A stretch of DNA of 64,000 bases from Streptomyces camponoticapitis (lineage in GTDB: Bacteria; Actinomycetota; Actinomycetes; Streptomycetales; Streptomycetaceae): positions 30,631-94,630 of the forward strand of contig NZ_BMMV01000030.1 in NCBI RefSeq assembly GCF_014646115.1. Reading direction: 5' to 3'. The position numbers were made by a program, and so were the translations under genes. Below are positions 33,685-42,601 of this stretch, one piece after another. Within the stretch, counting starts at the first letter, position 1; every line of letters starts with the position of its first letter. The notes beneath the pieces were generated by a model. That model was not told the DNA's origin. It did not search any database and saw nothing but the letters and a program-made list of their open reading frames with translations.

Positions 33685-33953
33685 GCGCTCTTCTCCTCCC
33701 GCGCCGCGGAGCCGCGGGCACTCTCGCTCCGCTCAACGCTCCGGGAAACACCACCGTTCCCCGTACCACTGTGCCAGCTCCCGCTCGTTTCGGCGCGCCC
33801 CGTCGGATTACACCCGGTCCGTCCCCACTGGCGGCCGGTCGGCATCCGTGATAAATCACCCATGCCCGGACCAACCCCGGCGGCCGACTGCGCGCCCCTC
33901 GCCGGTTCGCGTAAGGTCTCGCTCACCTACTCCCGGCCGACCGTGGTGCACCC

Positions 33954-34643
33954 GTGATCCGATTCGACAACGTCTCCAAGACCTATCCGAAGCAGAACCG
34001 CCCCGCCCTGCGCGATGTCTCACTCGACATCGAGAAGGGGGAATTCGTCTTCCTCGTGGGCTCGTCGGGTTCCGGCAAGTCGACCTTCCTGCGTCTCGTC
34101 CTGCGTGAGGAGCGCGCCAGCCACGGCATGGTGCACGTCCTCGGCAAGGACCTCGCGCGGCTGTCGAACTGGAAGGTACCGAGCATGCGCCGTCAACTCG
34201 GCACGGTCTTCCAGGACTTCCGCCTCCTGCCGAACAAGACCGTCGCGCAGAATGTCGCCTTCGCTCAGGAAGTCATCGGCAAGTCCCGCGGCGAGACGCG
34301 TAAATCCGTCCCCCAGGTCCTCGATCTCGTCGGTCTCGGCGGCAAGGAGGACCGGATGCCCGGTGAACTCTCCGGTGGTGAGCAGCAGCGCGTCGCGATC
34401 GCGCGGGCCTTCGTCAACCGCCCCATGCTGCTGATCGCGGACGAGCCGACCGGCAACCTCGACCCGCAGACCTCCGTCGGCATCATGAAGCTGCTGGACC
34501 GCATCAACCGCACCGGCACGACCGTGGTGATGGCGACACACGACCAGAACATCGTCGACCAGATGCGAAAGCGTGTGATCGAGCTCGAAAAGGGCCGTCT
34601 CGTGCGAGACCAGGCGCGAGGCGTCTACGGCTACCAGCACTGA
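33954..34643 (+). CDS. ftsE: cell division ABC ATPase FtsE
   Basis: 229 residues. Walker A GSSGSGKST, Q-loop VFQDFRLLPNKTV, signature LSGGEQQRVAIARA, Walker B LLIADEPTGNLD and switch His in MATHDQN are all intact. FtsE pairs with the membrane protein FtsX encoded 35 bp downstream to activate peptidoglycan hydrolases during growth and division. The GTG start has no clear Shine-Dalgarno. The 269 bp upstream contain no other gene. Confidence 0.96.
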   Translation: MIRFDNVSKTYPKQNRPALRDVSLDIEKGEFVFLVGSSGSGKSTFLRLVLREERASHGMVHVLGKDLARLSNWKVPSMRRQLGTVFQDFRLLPNKTVAQNVAFAQEVIGKSRGETRKSVPQVLDLVGLGGKEDRMPGELSGGEQQRVAIARAFVNRPMLLIADEPTGNLDPQTSVGIMKLLDRINRTGTTVVMATHDQNIVDQMRKRVIELEKGRLVRDQARGVYGYQH

Positions 34644-34678
34644 GCATCGCGAAGAGCATCGAAAGCTGAAAGGACGCC

Positions 34679-35596
34679 ATGCGCGCCCAGTTCGTCCTGT
34701 CGGAGATCGGCGTCGGTCTCCGCCGAAATCTGACGATGACGTTCGCCGTCATCATTTCCGTAGCCCTCTCGCTCGCGCTGTTCGGCGGCGCACTGCTCAT
34801 GCGCGAGCAGGTCAGCGTGATGAAGGACTTCTGGTACGACAAGGTCAACGTCTCGATCTTCCTGTGCAACAAGGGAGACGCCGAGACCACCGACAAGTGC
34901 GAGAAGGGCCCGGTCACCGCGGATCAGCGGAAGACCATCGAGACCGATCTCAAGAAGATGGAGATCGTCGACGAGGTCTACCACGAGTCGGCCGACGAGG
35001 CGTACAAGCACTACCGCGAGCAGTACGGCGATACGCCCATCGCCGGGATGATCACCCCGGACCAGATGCAGGAGTCGTTCCGGGTCAAGCTGGAGGACCC
35101 GGAGAAGTACAAGGTGGTGGCAACCGCCTTCGAGGGCAGGGACGGTGTGCAGTCCGTCGCGGACCAGCGCAACATCCTGGAGAACCTCTTCAATCTGATG
35201 CAGGGCATGAACGTCGCCGCGCTCGGGGTGATGGCGCTGATGCTTGTCATCGCCCTGATGCTGATCGTGAACACCGTCCGGGTGTCCGCGTTCAGCAGAC
35301 GCCGGGAGACCGGCATCATGCGGCTGGTGGGAGCGTCGAGCTTCTACATCCAGATGCCGTTCATCATGGAGGCCGCGTTCGCCGGGCTGATCGGCGGCGT
35401 CGTCGCCTGCGTCCTGCTCCTGGCCGGGCGTTACTTCCTGATCGACGGCGGCATCGCGCTCGAGGACAAGATGCAGCTCGTCAACTTCATCGGCTGGGAC
35501 GCCGTACTGGCCGTCCTGCCACTGGTGTTGGTCATCGGTCTGCTCATGCCGGCGGTTGCGGCCTCTGTCGCGTTGCGCAAGTACCTCAAGGTGTGA
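34679..35596 (+). CDS. ftsX: cell division protein FtsX
   Basis: 305 residues with four transmembrane helices: one near residue 25, then a 150-residue extracellular domain, then three helices after residue 170 (the FtsX/MacB permease fold, with TVRVSAFSRRRETGIMRLVGAS). The extracellular loop has two Cys (CNKGDAETTDKC) that could form a disulfide. An AAAGGA site precedes the ATG. It forms the FtsEX complex with FtsE. Confidence 0.95.
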   Translation: MRAQFVLSEIGVGLRRNLTMTFAVIISVALSLALFGGALLMREQVSVMKDFWYDKVNVSIFLCNKGDAETTDKCEKGPVTADQRKTIETDLKKMEIVDEVYHESADEAYKHYREQYGDTPIAGMITPDQMQESFRVKLEDPEKYKVVATAFEGRDGVQSVADQRNILENLFNLMQGMNVAALGVMALMLVIALMLIVNTVRVSAFSRRRETGIMRLVGASSFYIQMPFIMEAAFAGLIGGVVACVLLLAGRYFLIDGGIALEDKMQLVNFIGWDAVLAVLPLVLVIGLLMPAVAASVALRKYLKV

Positions 35597-35663
35597 CGAT
35601 CGCCCCTGGCGTCGTCTCGCCAAGCCGCTCTGCGGCGCCGGGGGTTGTCCTAGACTCGTCGCC

Positions 35664-36857
35664 ATGCCGGGCCACGAAAATCGCCTCAGGCCCCACGGTG
35701 TCTACCGCGGGGCGGCCCTGACCTTGCTGTTCGCGAGCGTGCTCGCCACCGCCGCGGCCACCGACTCGCTGCCTCGCGCCGACGAGGAGGCCGCCCGGAT
35801 AAGCACCCGTTCCGTCGCCTCCACCGCGGACAAGGACGAGGTCACCAGGGCCGCCGCCGAAGCCATGGCCGACGGGAAGTCCGCCACCGAGGCCGCCGAG
35901 GACGTCGTCAGCCGCAGCGGTGACCGCTGGGGCGCGGTCTACGACAAGGGTGAGTACGAGGAGTTCGAGCAGGCCCTCGACGGCAAGTACACCGGGGTCG
36001 GTCTCTCGGCCAAGCGGCTGGCCGACGGCCGGATCGCCGCGAGCAAGGTCCAGCCGGGCGGCCCCGCCGCACGGGCCGGCATAAGGGCCGGTGACATCCT
36101 CCGTACGATCGACGGCGAGCCGGTCGGCCGGCGCCCCGTGACCGAGGTCGTCGCGCTGCTGCGCGGGGACGGCACGGACCGCGACACCGGCCGTTCCCAG
36201 GACGCGCCCGAGGGCACCACCGTCGTCCTCGGGCTCTCGCGCGACGGCCACCAGTGGACCGAGACGCTGCGCCGGGCCAGCCTCAGTACCGACGCCGTCA
36301 CGTTCGACACCGGCCCCGACGGGGCGCTCGTGATCAAGGTCGCCGCCTTCACCAAGGGCAGCGGCAAGCAGGTCAGGGACGCCGTCCTGGAGGCGCCCAG
36401 GGGCGCGGGCGTCCTGCTCGACCTGAGGGGGAACGCGGGCGGGCTGGTCACCGAGGCCGTCCAGGCGGCCTCCGCCTTCCTCGACGGCGGCCTCGTCGCC
36501 ACGTACGACGTCGAGGGCGAGCAGCGCTCCCTGTACGCGGACCCGGGCGGTGACACCGAGCGGCCCGTGGTGGCTCTCGTCGACGGCGGCACGATGAGCG
36601 CCGCCGAGCTGGTCACCGGGGCCCTCCAGGACCGCGGCCGGGCGATCACGGTCGGTTCTCCCACCTTCGGCAAGGGTTCCGTACAGATGCCGAGCCGGCT
36701 GCCGGACGGTTCCGTGGCGGAGCTCACGGTCGGGCACTACCGGACACCGGCCGGTCACAAGGTCGACGACAAGGGCATTACACCCGACCTGGTGGTGGCC
36801 GCGGAGGCCCAGGAACGGGCCCGCACAGTATTGAGTGGCCTCGGAGGCGGGTCGTAG
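35664..36857 (+). CDS. S41 family carboxy-terminal processing protease
   Basis: 397 residues. A signal peptide or anchor (GAALTLLFASVLATAAA) is followed by an S41 helical region. A PDZ domain (TGVGLSAKRL, GGPAARAGIRAGDILRTIDGE) comes next, then the catalytic domain with the Ser in GGTMSAAELVTGAL and the Lys in TFGKGSVQMPS. It should cleave extracytoplasmic substrates at their C-termini. A TAGACT hexamer ends 7 bp before the ATG, so the mRNA is probably leaderless. It sits between ftsX and smpB, a conserved actinobacterial order. Confidence 0.92.
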   Translation: MPGHENRLRPHGVYRGAALTLLFASVLATAAATDSLPRADEEAARISTRSVASTADKDEVTRAAAEAMADGKSATEAAEDVVSRSGDRWGAVYDKGEYEEFEQALDGKYTGVGLSAKRLADGRIAASKVQPGGPAARAGIRAGDILRTIDGEPVGRRPVTEVVALLRGDGTDRDTGRSQDAPEGTTVVLGLSRDGHQWTETLRRASLSTDAVTFDTGPDGALVIKVAAFTKGSGKQVRDAVLEAPRGAGVLLDLRGNAGGLVTEAVQAASAFLDGGLVATYDVEGEQRSLYADPGGDTERPVVALVDGGTMSAAELVTGALQDRGRAITVGSPTFGKGSVQMPSRLPDGSVAELTVGHYRTPAGHKVDDKGITPDLVVAAEAQERARTVLSGLGGGS

Positions 36858-36875
36858 TGCGAAAATGAACGCACT

Positions 36876-37361
36876 ATGGCAAAGGAAAAGGACACAGGGC
36901 GCAAGCTGGTCGCGCAGAACAAGAAGGCGCGGCACGACTACCTCATTCTGGACACCTACGAGTGCGGTCTCGTGCTGACAGGTACCGAGGTCAAGTCGCT
37001 GCGCCAGGGACGCGCCTCCCTGGCGGACGGCTTCGTACAGATCGACGACCACGAGGCATGGCTGCACAACGTGCATGTGCCCGAGTACACCCAGGGCACC
37101 TGGACCAACCACTCGGCGCGGCGCAAGCGGAAGCTGCTGATGCACCGCATCGAGATCGACAAGCTGGAGCAGAAGTCGAACGAGTCCGGTCACACGATCG
37201 TGCCGCTGGCTCTCTACTTCAAGGGCGGCCGGGCCAAGATCGAGATCGCGCTGGCGAAGGGCAAGAAGGAGTACGACAAGCGTCAGACCCTGCGTGAGAA
37301 GCAGGACCGGCGCGAGACGGAGCGCGCGGTCTCGGCCGTTCGCCGCCGCCAGCGGGCCTGA
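36876..37361 (+). CDS. smpB: SsrA-binding protein SmpB
   Basis: 161 residues with the SmpB core (NKKARHDYLILDTYECGLVLTGTEVKSLR, KRKLLMHRIEIDKL, LYFKGGRAKIEIALAKGKKEYDKR) and a basic tail that enters the ribosomal A site. SmpB delivers tmRNA to stalled ribosomes. The tmRNA gene lies just 110 bp downstream. Confidence 0.97.
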   Translation: MAKEKDTGRKLVAQNKKARHDYLILDTYECGLVLTGTEVKSLRQGRASLADGFVQIDDHEAWLHNVHVPEYTQGTWTNHSARRKRKLLMHRIEIDKLEQKSNESGHTIVPLALYFKGGRAKIEIALAKGKKEYDKRQTLREKQDRRETERAVSAVRRRQRA

Positions 37362-37471
37362 TCGCCCGGCGGGTGGCCCCTCCGGGCGGAATAAGGTGGC
37401 CGTGCCCGGCGTTGGTCACGTACGATGGATGTTGTCCCGCACAGCAGGGACGGCGTTTGAAAAATCAACAT

Positions 37472-37855
37472 GGGGATGATCGGTTTCGACAGCGGATGTC
37501 GAGGCAGGGGAAGCGAGTCGAGGAAGCGGCAATGATCTCGTTAACCATATGTCGCAAACAATAATCGCCAATTCCAAGCGCGATTCCTCCACCTTCGCTC
37601 TCGCTGCTTAATTAGCAGCTAGCGAAGACTCCGTGGAGTGTCGGCCCGGGAGTGTTCCCGACCCGGATCCTGGCATCAATTAGGGAACTAAACCACCGTG
37701 TTCGGTCACGGGGCACGGTGGGAAATCAAACAGTGACTGAGCCCGTCGGAGACTTGTTCGCGTGATCTCCGGGGCCGAGAAAAGCGCAGCGAACTGCACT
37801 CGGAGAAGCCCTGGTTCCGCACCGTTGGACGCGGGTTCGATTCCCGCCATCTCCA
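37472..37855 (+). ncRNA. ssrA: tmRNA (ssrA)
   Basis: The 5' end GGGGATGATCGGTTTCGAC and the 3' T-arm GCGGGTTCGATTCCCGC with CATCTCC close a 7-bp acceptor stem containing one G-U pair. The tag frame is GCC AAT TCC AAG ... GCT GCT TAA (37567-37611), giving ANSKRDSSTFALAA. The acceptor is followed by ACAG, so the terminal CCA is apparently not encoded and must be added. A TACGAT hexamer at 37421-37426 may be the -10. It works with SmpB upstream in trans-translation. Confidence 0.95.
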
Positions 37856-37870
37856 CAGTTCCCATGTGAG

Positions 37871-37909
37871 GCGAAGGCCCCGCTGCCCTGGTGGCAGCGG
37901 GGCCTTCGC
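37871..37909 (+). terminator. ssrA terminator
   Basis: GCGAAGGCCCCGCTGCC (37871-37887) pairs perfectly over 17 bp with 37893-37909, loop CTGGT, 15 bp after the tmRNA end. The following 240 bp to the next gene hold a TACATT hexamer (38025-38030) as a possible -10 and a CCGGCCGG repeat, but no gene. Confidence 0.88.
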
Positions 37910-38152
37910 CGTGCGCATGAACGGGCAGGGGGCATTTTTCCCTCAAGAGTGGCCGTTCGGCAACGAAGTCGTACAGACGCCTAACAACTGCTGAAGTGGG
38001 CGCACGGGTGTGGTCGCCGTGCGCTACATTCTGGGTCCGGGTGCAAGTGGTGGGGGGCGCTCGGTTCGGGTGGGGGCCCGGCCGGCGGCCGTATTCCGGC
38101 CGGATTTCATGCACGCACCCAGTGATCCTGTGTGGGGGATGTGCGTACAGCA

Positions 38153-38887
38153 GTGAACAATTGGCGAGAAGATGCCCAAAAGGGGCATACGCATGAGCCG
38201 ATGGACGTCACCGTCGAGCTCGACGGTCTGGGGCGGCAGCTCTCCGAGCTGCCCGGCCCGGACACCGAGGCCGACGGCGGATCCGCGGCGCACGCCGCGG
38301 ACGGCACCGACCGTCCCGTCTTCGTCGATGCCAGCGGTCGGCGGAGCAAGAAACTCCGGCGCCTCGGCTGGGTGTTGGCGATAGCCAGCGCCTGTTACGC
38401 CGTCGCCCTGGTCGCCTCCCTGATGGGCGGCAATTCCAGCGCTCCCTGGCTCCAGATACCCGGCGTCGGTGACAAGCGCGACTCGGACAAGGTCGAGATA
38501 CAGCCGCCCCCGAAGGACCGGCCCACCGTGGTGGCCACGCCGGGTGCCGGGGGCCTCGACCCAAGCCCGACGGAGTCCGTCGCCGGCTCGCGGACGCCGA
38601 CCGGCGCGAGTACCGGAGCCTCGGACGGGCCGGACCCGTCCGGCTCGCCCTCCGGGAAGACCGACCCGGACCCGAAACCCGGTAAGCCCGATCCGAAGCC
38701 GGACCCCGGCGACCCGGATCCGGATCCGGGTGACCCCGACCCCGATCCCGACCCCGGTGAGTCCGACCCGGGCACGGTCGATCCCGGTCCGGACACCGAT
38801 CCCGACCCCAGTCCCACGGACTCGACGCCCGTCGATCCACCCGTCGATCAGGACGGCCAAGGCACAGCCGCGGAAGGCGCCCAGTAG
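38153..38887 (+). CDS. matA: MatA-like proline-rich membrane protein
   Basis: 244 residues from the GTG at 38153 (38132 is an alternative start). An acidic cytoplasmic part of about 70 residues precedes one transmembrane helix (LGWVLAIASACYAVALVASLMGG). The extracellular part becomes a Pro/Asp ladder (DPDPGDPDPDPDPGES) about 100 residues long. It lies 2 bp before the deacetylase/synthase gene. Gene order after smpB-ssrA matches the matAB locus of S. coelicolor/lividans, needed for poly-N-acetylglucosamine-type glycan and pellet formation. I infer a role as partner or wall-spanning stalk of MatB; the symbol rests on synteny. Confidence 0.7.
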   Translation: MNNWREDAQKGHTHEPMDVTVELDGLGRQLSELPGPDTEADGGSAAHAADGTDRPVFVDASGRRSKKLRRLGWVLAIASACYAVALVASLMGGNSSAPWLQIPGVGDKRDSDKVEIQPPPKDRPTVVATPGAGGLDPSPTESVAGSRTPTGASTGASDGPDPSGSPSGKTDPDPKPGKPDPKPDPGDPDPDPGDPDPDPDPGESDPGTVDPGPDTDPDPSPTDSTPVDPPVDQDGQGTAAEGAQ

Positions 38888-38889
38888 AA

Positions 38890-41097
38890 ATGAACCCTTC
38901 TGGCAGACGGGCCCCGTCCCACAAGCACGGTCGGACTCAGCGGAAGCCGGGGCGCGTCGCCGGACGCAGACTGCCCATGCGCTATCTGCTGCCCTCGCTG
39001 CTCCTCGTGGCCCTGCTCGCGATGCTGATGCTCCGCGGCTATGTGCACAGCGAGATCCTCGCGGACCATCGCGTACGCCCGCCGGCCCCGACCAACCAGG
39101 TGCCCGACCGGATACTGGGCGGCGGCCCGGTCATAGACGCGCGCGGGACGACCACCGCCAAGGCGCTCAGGATTCCCGACCGCAAGCTCGTGCTGACCTT
39201 CGACGACGGACCCGACCCGGAGTGGACGCCCAAGGTCCTCGACAAGCTGAAGGAGTACGACGCGCACGCCGTCTTCTTCGTCACCGGCACGATGGCCTCG
39301 CGCCATCCGGAGCTGGTGCGGCGGATGGTCGACGAGGGCCACGAGATCGGTCTGCACACCTTCAACCACCCCGACCTCGCCTACCAGTCCGAGTCCCGGA
39401 TCGAGTGGGAGCTGACCCAGAACCAGCTGGTGCTCGCGGGCGCGGCCGGCATCCGTACGTCCCTGTTCCGGCCGCCGTACTCCTCCTTCGCGGACGCGAT
39501 GGACAACAGGTCCTGGCCGGTCGCCGAGTACATCGGCGGCCTCGGCTACATCACCGTGCTCAACAACACGGACAGCGAGGACTGGAAACGGCCGGGCGTC
39601 GGTGTGATCACCCGTAACGCCACGCCGAAGAGCCCGCGCGGCGCGATCGTGCTGATGCACGACTCCGGCGGGGACCGTTCGCAGACCGTTGCCGCGCTGG
39701 ACGACCTCCTGCCGACGATGCAGGACAAGGGGTACGAGTTCGCCAACCTGACCGAGGCGCTGGGCGCCCCGAGCGCCCATACGCGTGTCTCCGGTGTCGA
39801 ACTCCTCCAGGGCAAGGCCTTCGTCGGCGCCGTCGCCGTCTCCGAGGCCACCACCAGCGCACTGGTCGCCGGGCTCGCCGTGATCGGCGTGCTGGTCATC
39901 GGGCGGTTCGGACTGATGCTGGTGCTCTCCTTCGCGCACGCGCGCAAGGTGCGCGGACGCGGCTTCAGTTGGGGCGAGCCGGTCACCGAACCGGTGACGG
40001 TGCTCGTGCCCGCGTACAACGAACGCGAGTGCATTGCCAACACGGTCCGCTCCCTGATGGAGAGCGACCATCCCATCGAGGTCATCGTCATCGACGACGG
40101 CTCGACGGACGGGACGGCGGACATCGTCGAGGCGATGTGGCTCCCGAACGTCCATGTCGTACGGCAGGTCAACGGCGGCAAGCCCGCCGCCCTCAACAAC
40201 GGCATCGCGCACGCCAGTCACGACATCGTCGTGATGATGGACGGCGACACCGTCTTCGAGCCGTCCACCGTGCGTGAGCTGGTCCAGCCGTTCGGCGATC
40301 CGAGGGTCGGGGCCGTCGCCGGCAATGCCAAGGTCGGCAACCGCGACAGCCTCATCGGCGCCTGGCAGCACATCGAGTATGTGATGGGCTTCAATCTGGA
40401 CCGCCGTATGTACGACCTGCTGGGCTGCATGCCCACCATTCCCGGCGCCGTCGGGGCCTTCCGCCGCCAGGCCCTGGAGCGGGTCGGCGGGATGAGCGAG
40501 GACACCCTCGCCGAGGACACCGACATCACCATGGCCATGCACCGCGACGGCTGGCGGGTCGTGTACGCGGAACGGGCCCGTGCGTGGACCGAGGCGCCCG
40601 AGTCCGTGCAGCAGTTGTGGTCCCAGCGCTACCGCTGGAGCTACGGCACGATGCAGGCGATCTGGAAGCACCGGCGCGCGGTGATCGAGCGGGGGCCCTC
40701 GGGGCGCTTCGGCCGCGTCGGACTGCCGCTGGTGTCGCTGTTCATGGTTCTGTTCCCGCTGCTGGCGCCGCTCATCGACGTCTTCCTGCTGTACGGCCTG
40801 GTCTTCGGCCCGACCAGGAACACCGTCGTCGCGTGGCTGGGTGTGCTGGCCGTACAGGCGGTCTGCGCCGCGTACGCCTTCCGGCTCGACCGTGAGCGCA
40901 TGATCCATCTGATCTCGCTGCCACTCCAGCAGATCCTCTACCGGCAGCTCATGTACGTGGTGCTGCTCCAGTCCTGGATCACCGCCCTCACCGGCGGCCG
41001 GCTCCGCTGGCAGAAGCTGCGCCGCACGGGCGCCGTGGAGGCGCCGGGGTCCACCGCCGGCCGGCGGCGCGAGGACGTCCGGGGGCCGGTGGCATGA
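38890..41097 (+). CDS. matB: polysaccharide deacetylase - GT2 synthase fusion (MatB-like)
   Basis: 735 residues with domains in order. A transmembrane helix lies near residue 35. A NodB-type deacetylase spans 95-290 (LVLTFDDGPDPEWTPKVLD, metal-binding HTFNHPDL). A second transmembrane helix is near 325. A processive GT2 synthase follows (VTVLVPAYNERECIANTVRS, IDDGSTDGTADI, MMDGDTVFEP, EDTDITM, QRYRW), ending in four membrane helices. One protein thus combines the polymerising and de-N-acetylating activities of IcaA and IcaB, as expected for a beta-1,6-GlcNAc exopolysaccharide synthase. The stop overlaps the acyltransferase start (ATGA). Confidence 0.88.
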   Translation: MNPSGRRAPSHKHGRTQRKPGRVAGRRLPMRYLLPSLLLVALLAMLMLRGYVHSEILADHRVRPPAPTNQVPDRILGGGPVIDARGTTTAKALRIPDRKLVLTFDDGPDPEWTPKVLDKLKEYDAHAVFFVTGTMASRHPELVRRMVDEGHEIGLHTFNHPDLAYQSESRIEWELTQNQLVLAGAAGIRTSLFRPPYSSFADAMDNRSWPVAEYIGGLGYITVLNNTDSEDWKRPGVGVITRNATPKSPRGAIVLMHDSGGDRSQTVAALDDLLPTMQDKGYEFANLTEALGAPSAHTRVSGVELLQGKAFVGAVAVSEATTSALVAGLAVIGVLVIGRFGLMLVLSFAHARKVRGRGFSWGEPVTEPVTVLVPAYNERECIANTVRSLMESDHPIEVIVIDDGSTDGTADIVEAMWLPNVHVVRQVNGGKPAALNNGIAHASHDIVVMMDGDTVFEPSTVRELVQPFGDPRVGAVAGNAKVGNRDSLIGAWQHIEYVMGFNLDRRMYDLLGCMPTIPGAVGAFRRQALERVGGMSEDTLAEDTDITMAMHRDGWRVVYAERARAWTEAPESVQQLWSQRYRWSYGTMQAIWKHRRAVIERGPSGRFGRVGLPLVSLFMVLFPLLAPLIDVFLLYGLVFGPTRNTVVAWLGVLAVQAVCAAYAFRLDRERMIHLISLPLQQILYRQLMYVVLLQSWITALTGGRLRWQKLRRTGAVEAPGSTAGRRREDVRGPVA

Positions 41098-42368
41098 CCG
41101 AGGGCTCCGCCGACGGCGGGCGCCCGTCCGGGCGTGACCGCTATCTCGACCTTCTGCGTACGGTGGCGCTCGGCCGGGTGGTGATCTACCACATCTTCGG
41201 CTGGGCCTGGCTGACGGTCCTCTTCCCGTCCATGGGTGTGATGTTCGCGCTCGCGGGCTCGCTGATGGCCCGCTCGCTCGGCGGCCGGCCGACGTCGGAT
41301 GTCGTCCGGGGCCGGATGCGCAGGCTGCTGCCGCCGATGTGGGTGTTCGGGCTGGTCGTCGTCCCGTTGATGTTGGTGATGGGCTGGCGGGCGGCCGGTG
41401 ACGAGGGCCTCTGGTGGTTCCTCAAGACGGCCAACTATCTGTTCCCGGTCGGGGCGCCGCCGTTCCCGGCGGAGAGCGGCGACGCCGGCGGGCTGCTCGA
41501 ACAGGACTGGGCCGAACAGGCGGTGGGTCCGCTCTGGTACATCCGTACCTATCTCTGGTTCGTCCTGGCCTCGCCGCTGCTGCTGTGGGCCTTCCGGCGG
41601 GCGCCGTGGGCGACGCTGCTCGCTCCGCTCGCGCTGACGGCGGTCGTCGGCACCGGACTGGTGGAGATCCCCGGCGAGACGGGCGAGGCGCTCACGGACT
41701 TCGCGGTCTACGGCGCGTGCTGGGTGCTCGGCTTCGTCCACCACGAGGGCCTGTTCGAGCGACTGCCGCGGTACATCACGGTCTCGCTGGCCTCCTTCGC
41801 CATGGTCTTCGGCATCTGGTGGGCCTCGGGGCATCTCACCGAGGAGGGCTGGAACCTGGACGAGATCCCGCTGGCCCAGGCGACCTGGTCGCTCGGTTTC
41901 TGCGCGATCCTGCTCCAGTACGCGCCCTCCTGGCGGCGACTGCCAGGAAAACTCGCCCGGTTCGACTCCACCATCACGCTCGCCAACAACCGTGCCGTGA
42001 CGGTCTATCTCTGGCACAACCTGCTGATCATGGCGACCTTCCCGGTCATCGACCTGCTCTACGACGCCCCCGTGCTGTCCGCCCACGGTGACCTGGTGGA
42101 CCGGCTGTATCCGGTGCTGCCGCTGGTCCTGGTCTGGCCGTTGCTGGCTCTCGCGATCCTCGCCTTCGGGTGGGTCGAGGACCTGGCGGCGAAACGGCGG
42201 CCGAGGCTCTGGCCGAACGGCCGTGGCGGCTCGGGCACTTCCGGCGGCCAAGGCGGCTCAGGCGGCCAAGGCGGCCCGGTCGGCTCGAAGGGGTCGCACC
42301 GCTCCGGGCCTGCCGCCTCCAGGCGCCAAGCGCCGCCCGCGCACGCGGGCTCGCCGGACCGTCGCTGA
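41094..42368 (+). CDS. membrane acyltransferase (acyltransferase 3 family)
   Basis: 424 residues with about 10 transmembrane helices. The N-terminal RDRYLDLLRTVALGRVVIYHIFG has the Arg and His typical of the family, and NNRAVTVYLWHNLLIM is a late conserved segment. The tail is Gly/Ser/Pro-rich. It is translated in coupling with the polysaccharide synthase, so it plausibly O-acylates the glycan, as IcaC is proposed to do for PNAG. Confidence 0.85.
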   Translation: MTEGSADGGRPSGRDRYLDLLRTVALGRVVIYHIFGWAWLTVLFPSMGVMFALAGSLMARSLGGRPTSDVVRGRMRRLLPPMWVFGLVVVPLMLVMGWRAAGDEGLWWFLKTANYLFPVGAPPFPAESGDAGGLLEQDWAEQAVGPLWYIRTYLWFVLASPLLLWAFRRAPWATLLAPLALTAVVGTGLVEIPGETGEALTDFAVYGACWVLGFVHHEGLFERLPRYITVSLASFAMVFGIWWASGHLTEEGWNLDEIPLAQATWSLGFCAILLQYAPSWRRLPGKLARFDSTITLANNRAVTVYLWHNLLIMATFPVIDLLYDAPVLSAHGDLVDRLYPVLPLVLVWPLLALAILAFGWVEDLAAKRRPRLWPNGRGGSGTSGGQGGSGGQGGPVGSKGSHRSGPAASRRQAPPAHAGSPDRR

Positions 42369-42472
42369 CCCTCGGCCCCGGCGGGCGGCGGCAGTGTCAT
42401 GTACGCGGCAAAAGCGGGCCGCCGCCGCCCGCCTCCGAGATGGCGCACGGCGGCGAGAAACAAGGCCAGGAC

Positions 42473-42501
42473 CCCCTTCCGCTTTCCCCCGGCGGAAGGG
42501 G
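42473..42501 (+). terminator. terminator of the mat operon
   Basis: CCCCTTCCGC (42473-42482) and GCGGAAGGGG (42492-42501) make a perfect 10-bp stem with a 9-nt loop, about 105 bp past the acyltransferase stop. Confidence 0.7.
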
Positions 42502-42515
42502 AGCCTCGTACCCGT

Positions 42516-42570
42516 CCGGCCGGTACGTCTCGTACCCGGCCGGTACGCCGTCCCGTACGCGACCGGTACG
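42516..42570 (+). repeat. CCGGCCGGTACG repeats upstream of the MBL gene
   Basis: CCGGCCGGTACG occurs at 42516-42527 and 42536-42547 (20-bp period), with a variant GACCGGTACG at 42561-42570. Intervening CGTACC/GTACGC half-sites make nested inverted repeats. The cluster ends 31 bp before the next start codon, a likely operator position. Confidence 0.5.
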
Positions 42571-42601
42571 GGACCGGGACGAGCCGCACAGGAGTGACAC
42601 C

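Noticed and set aside
37472..37855. ssrA as the integration site of the prophage
   Set aside because: The tmRNA is 14 kb from the phage, its 3' end is followed by a clean terminator and no phage gene is near it.
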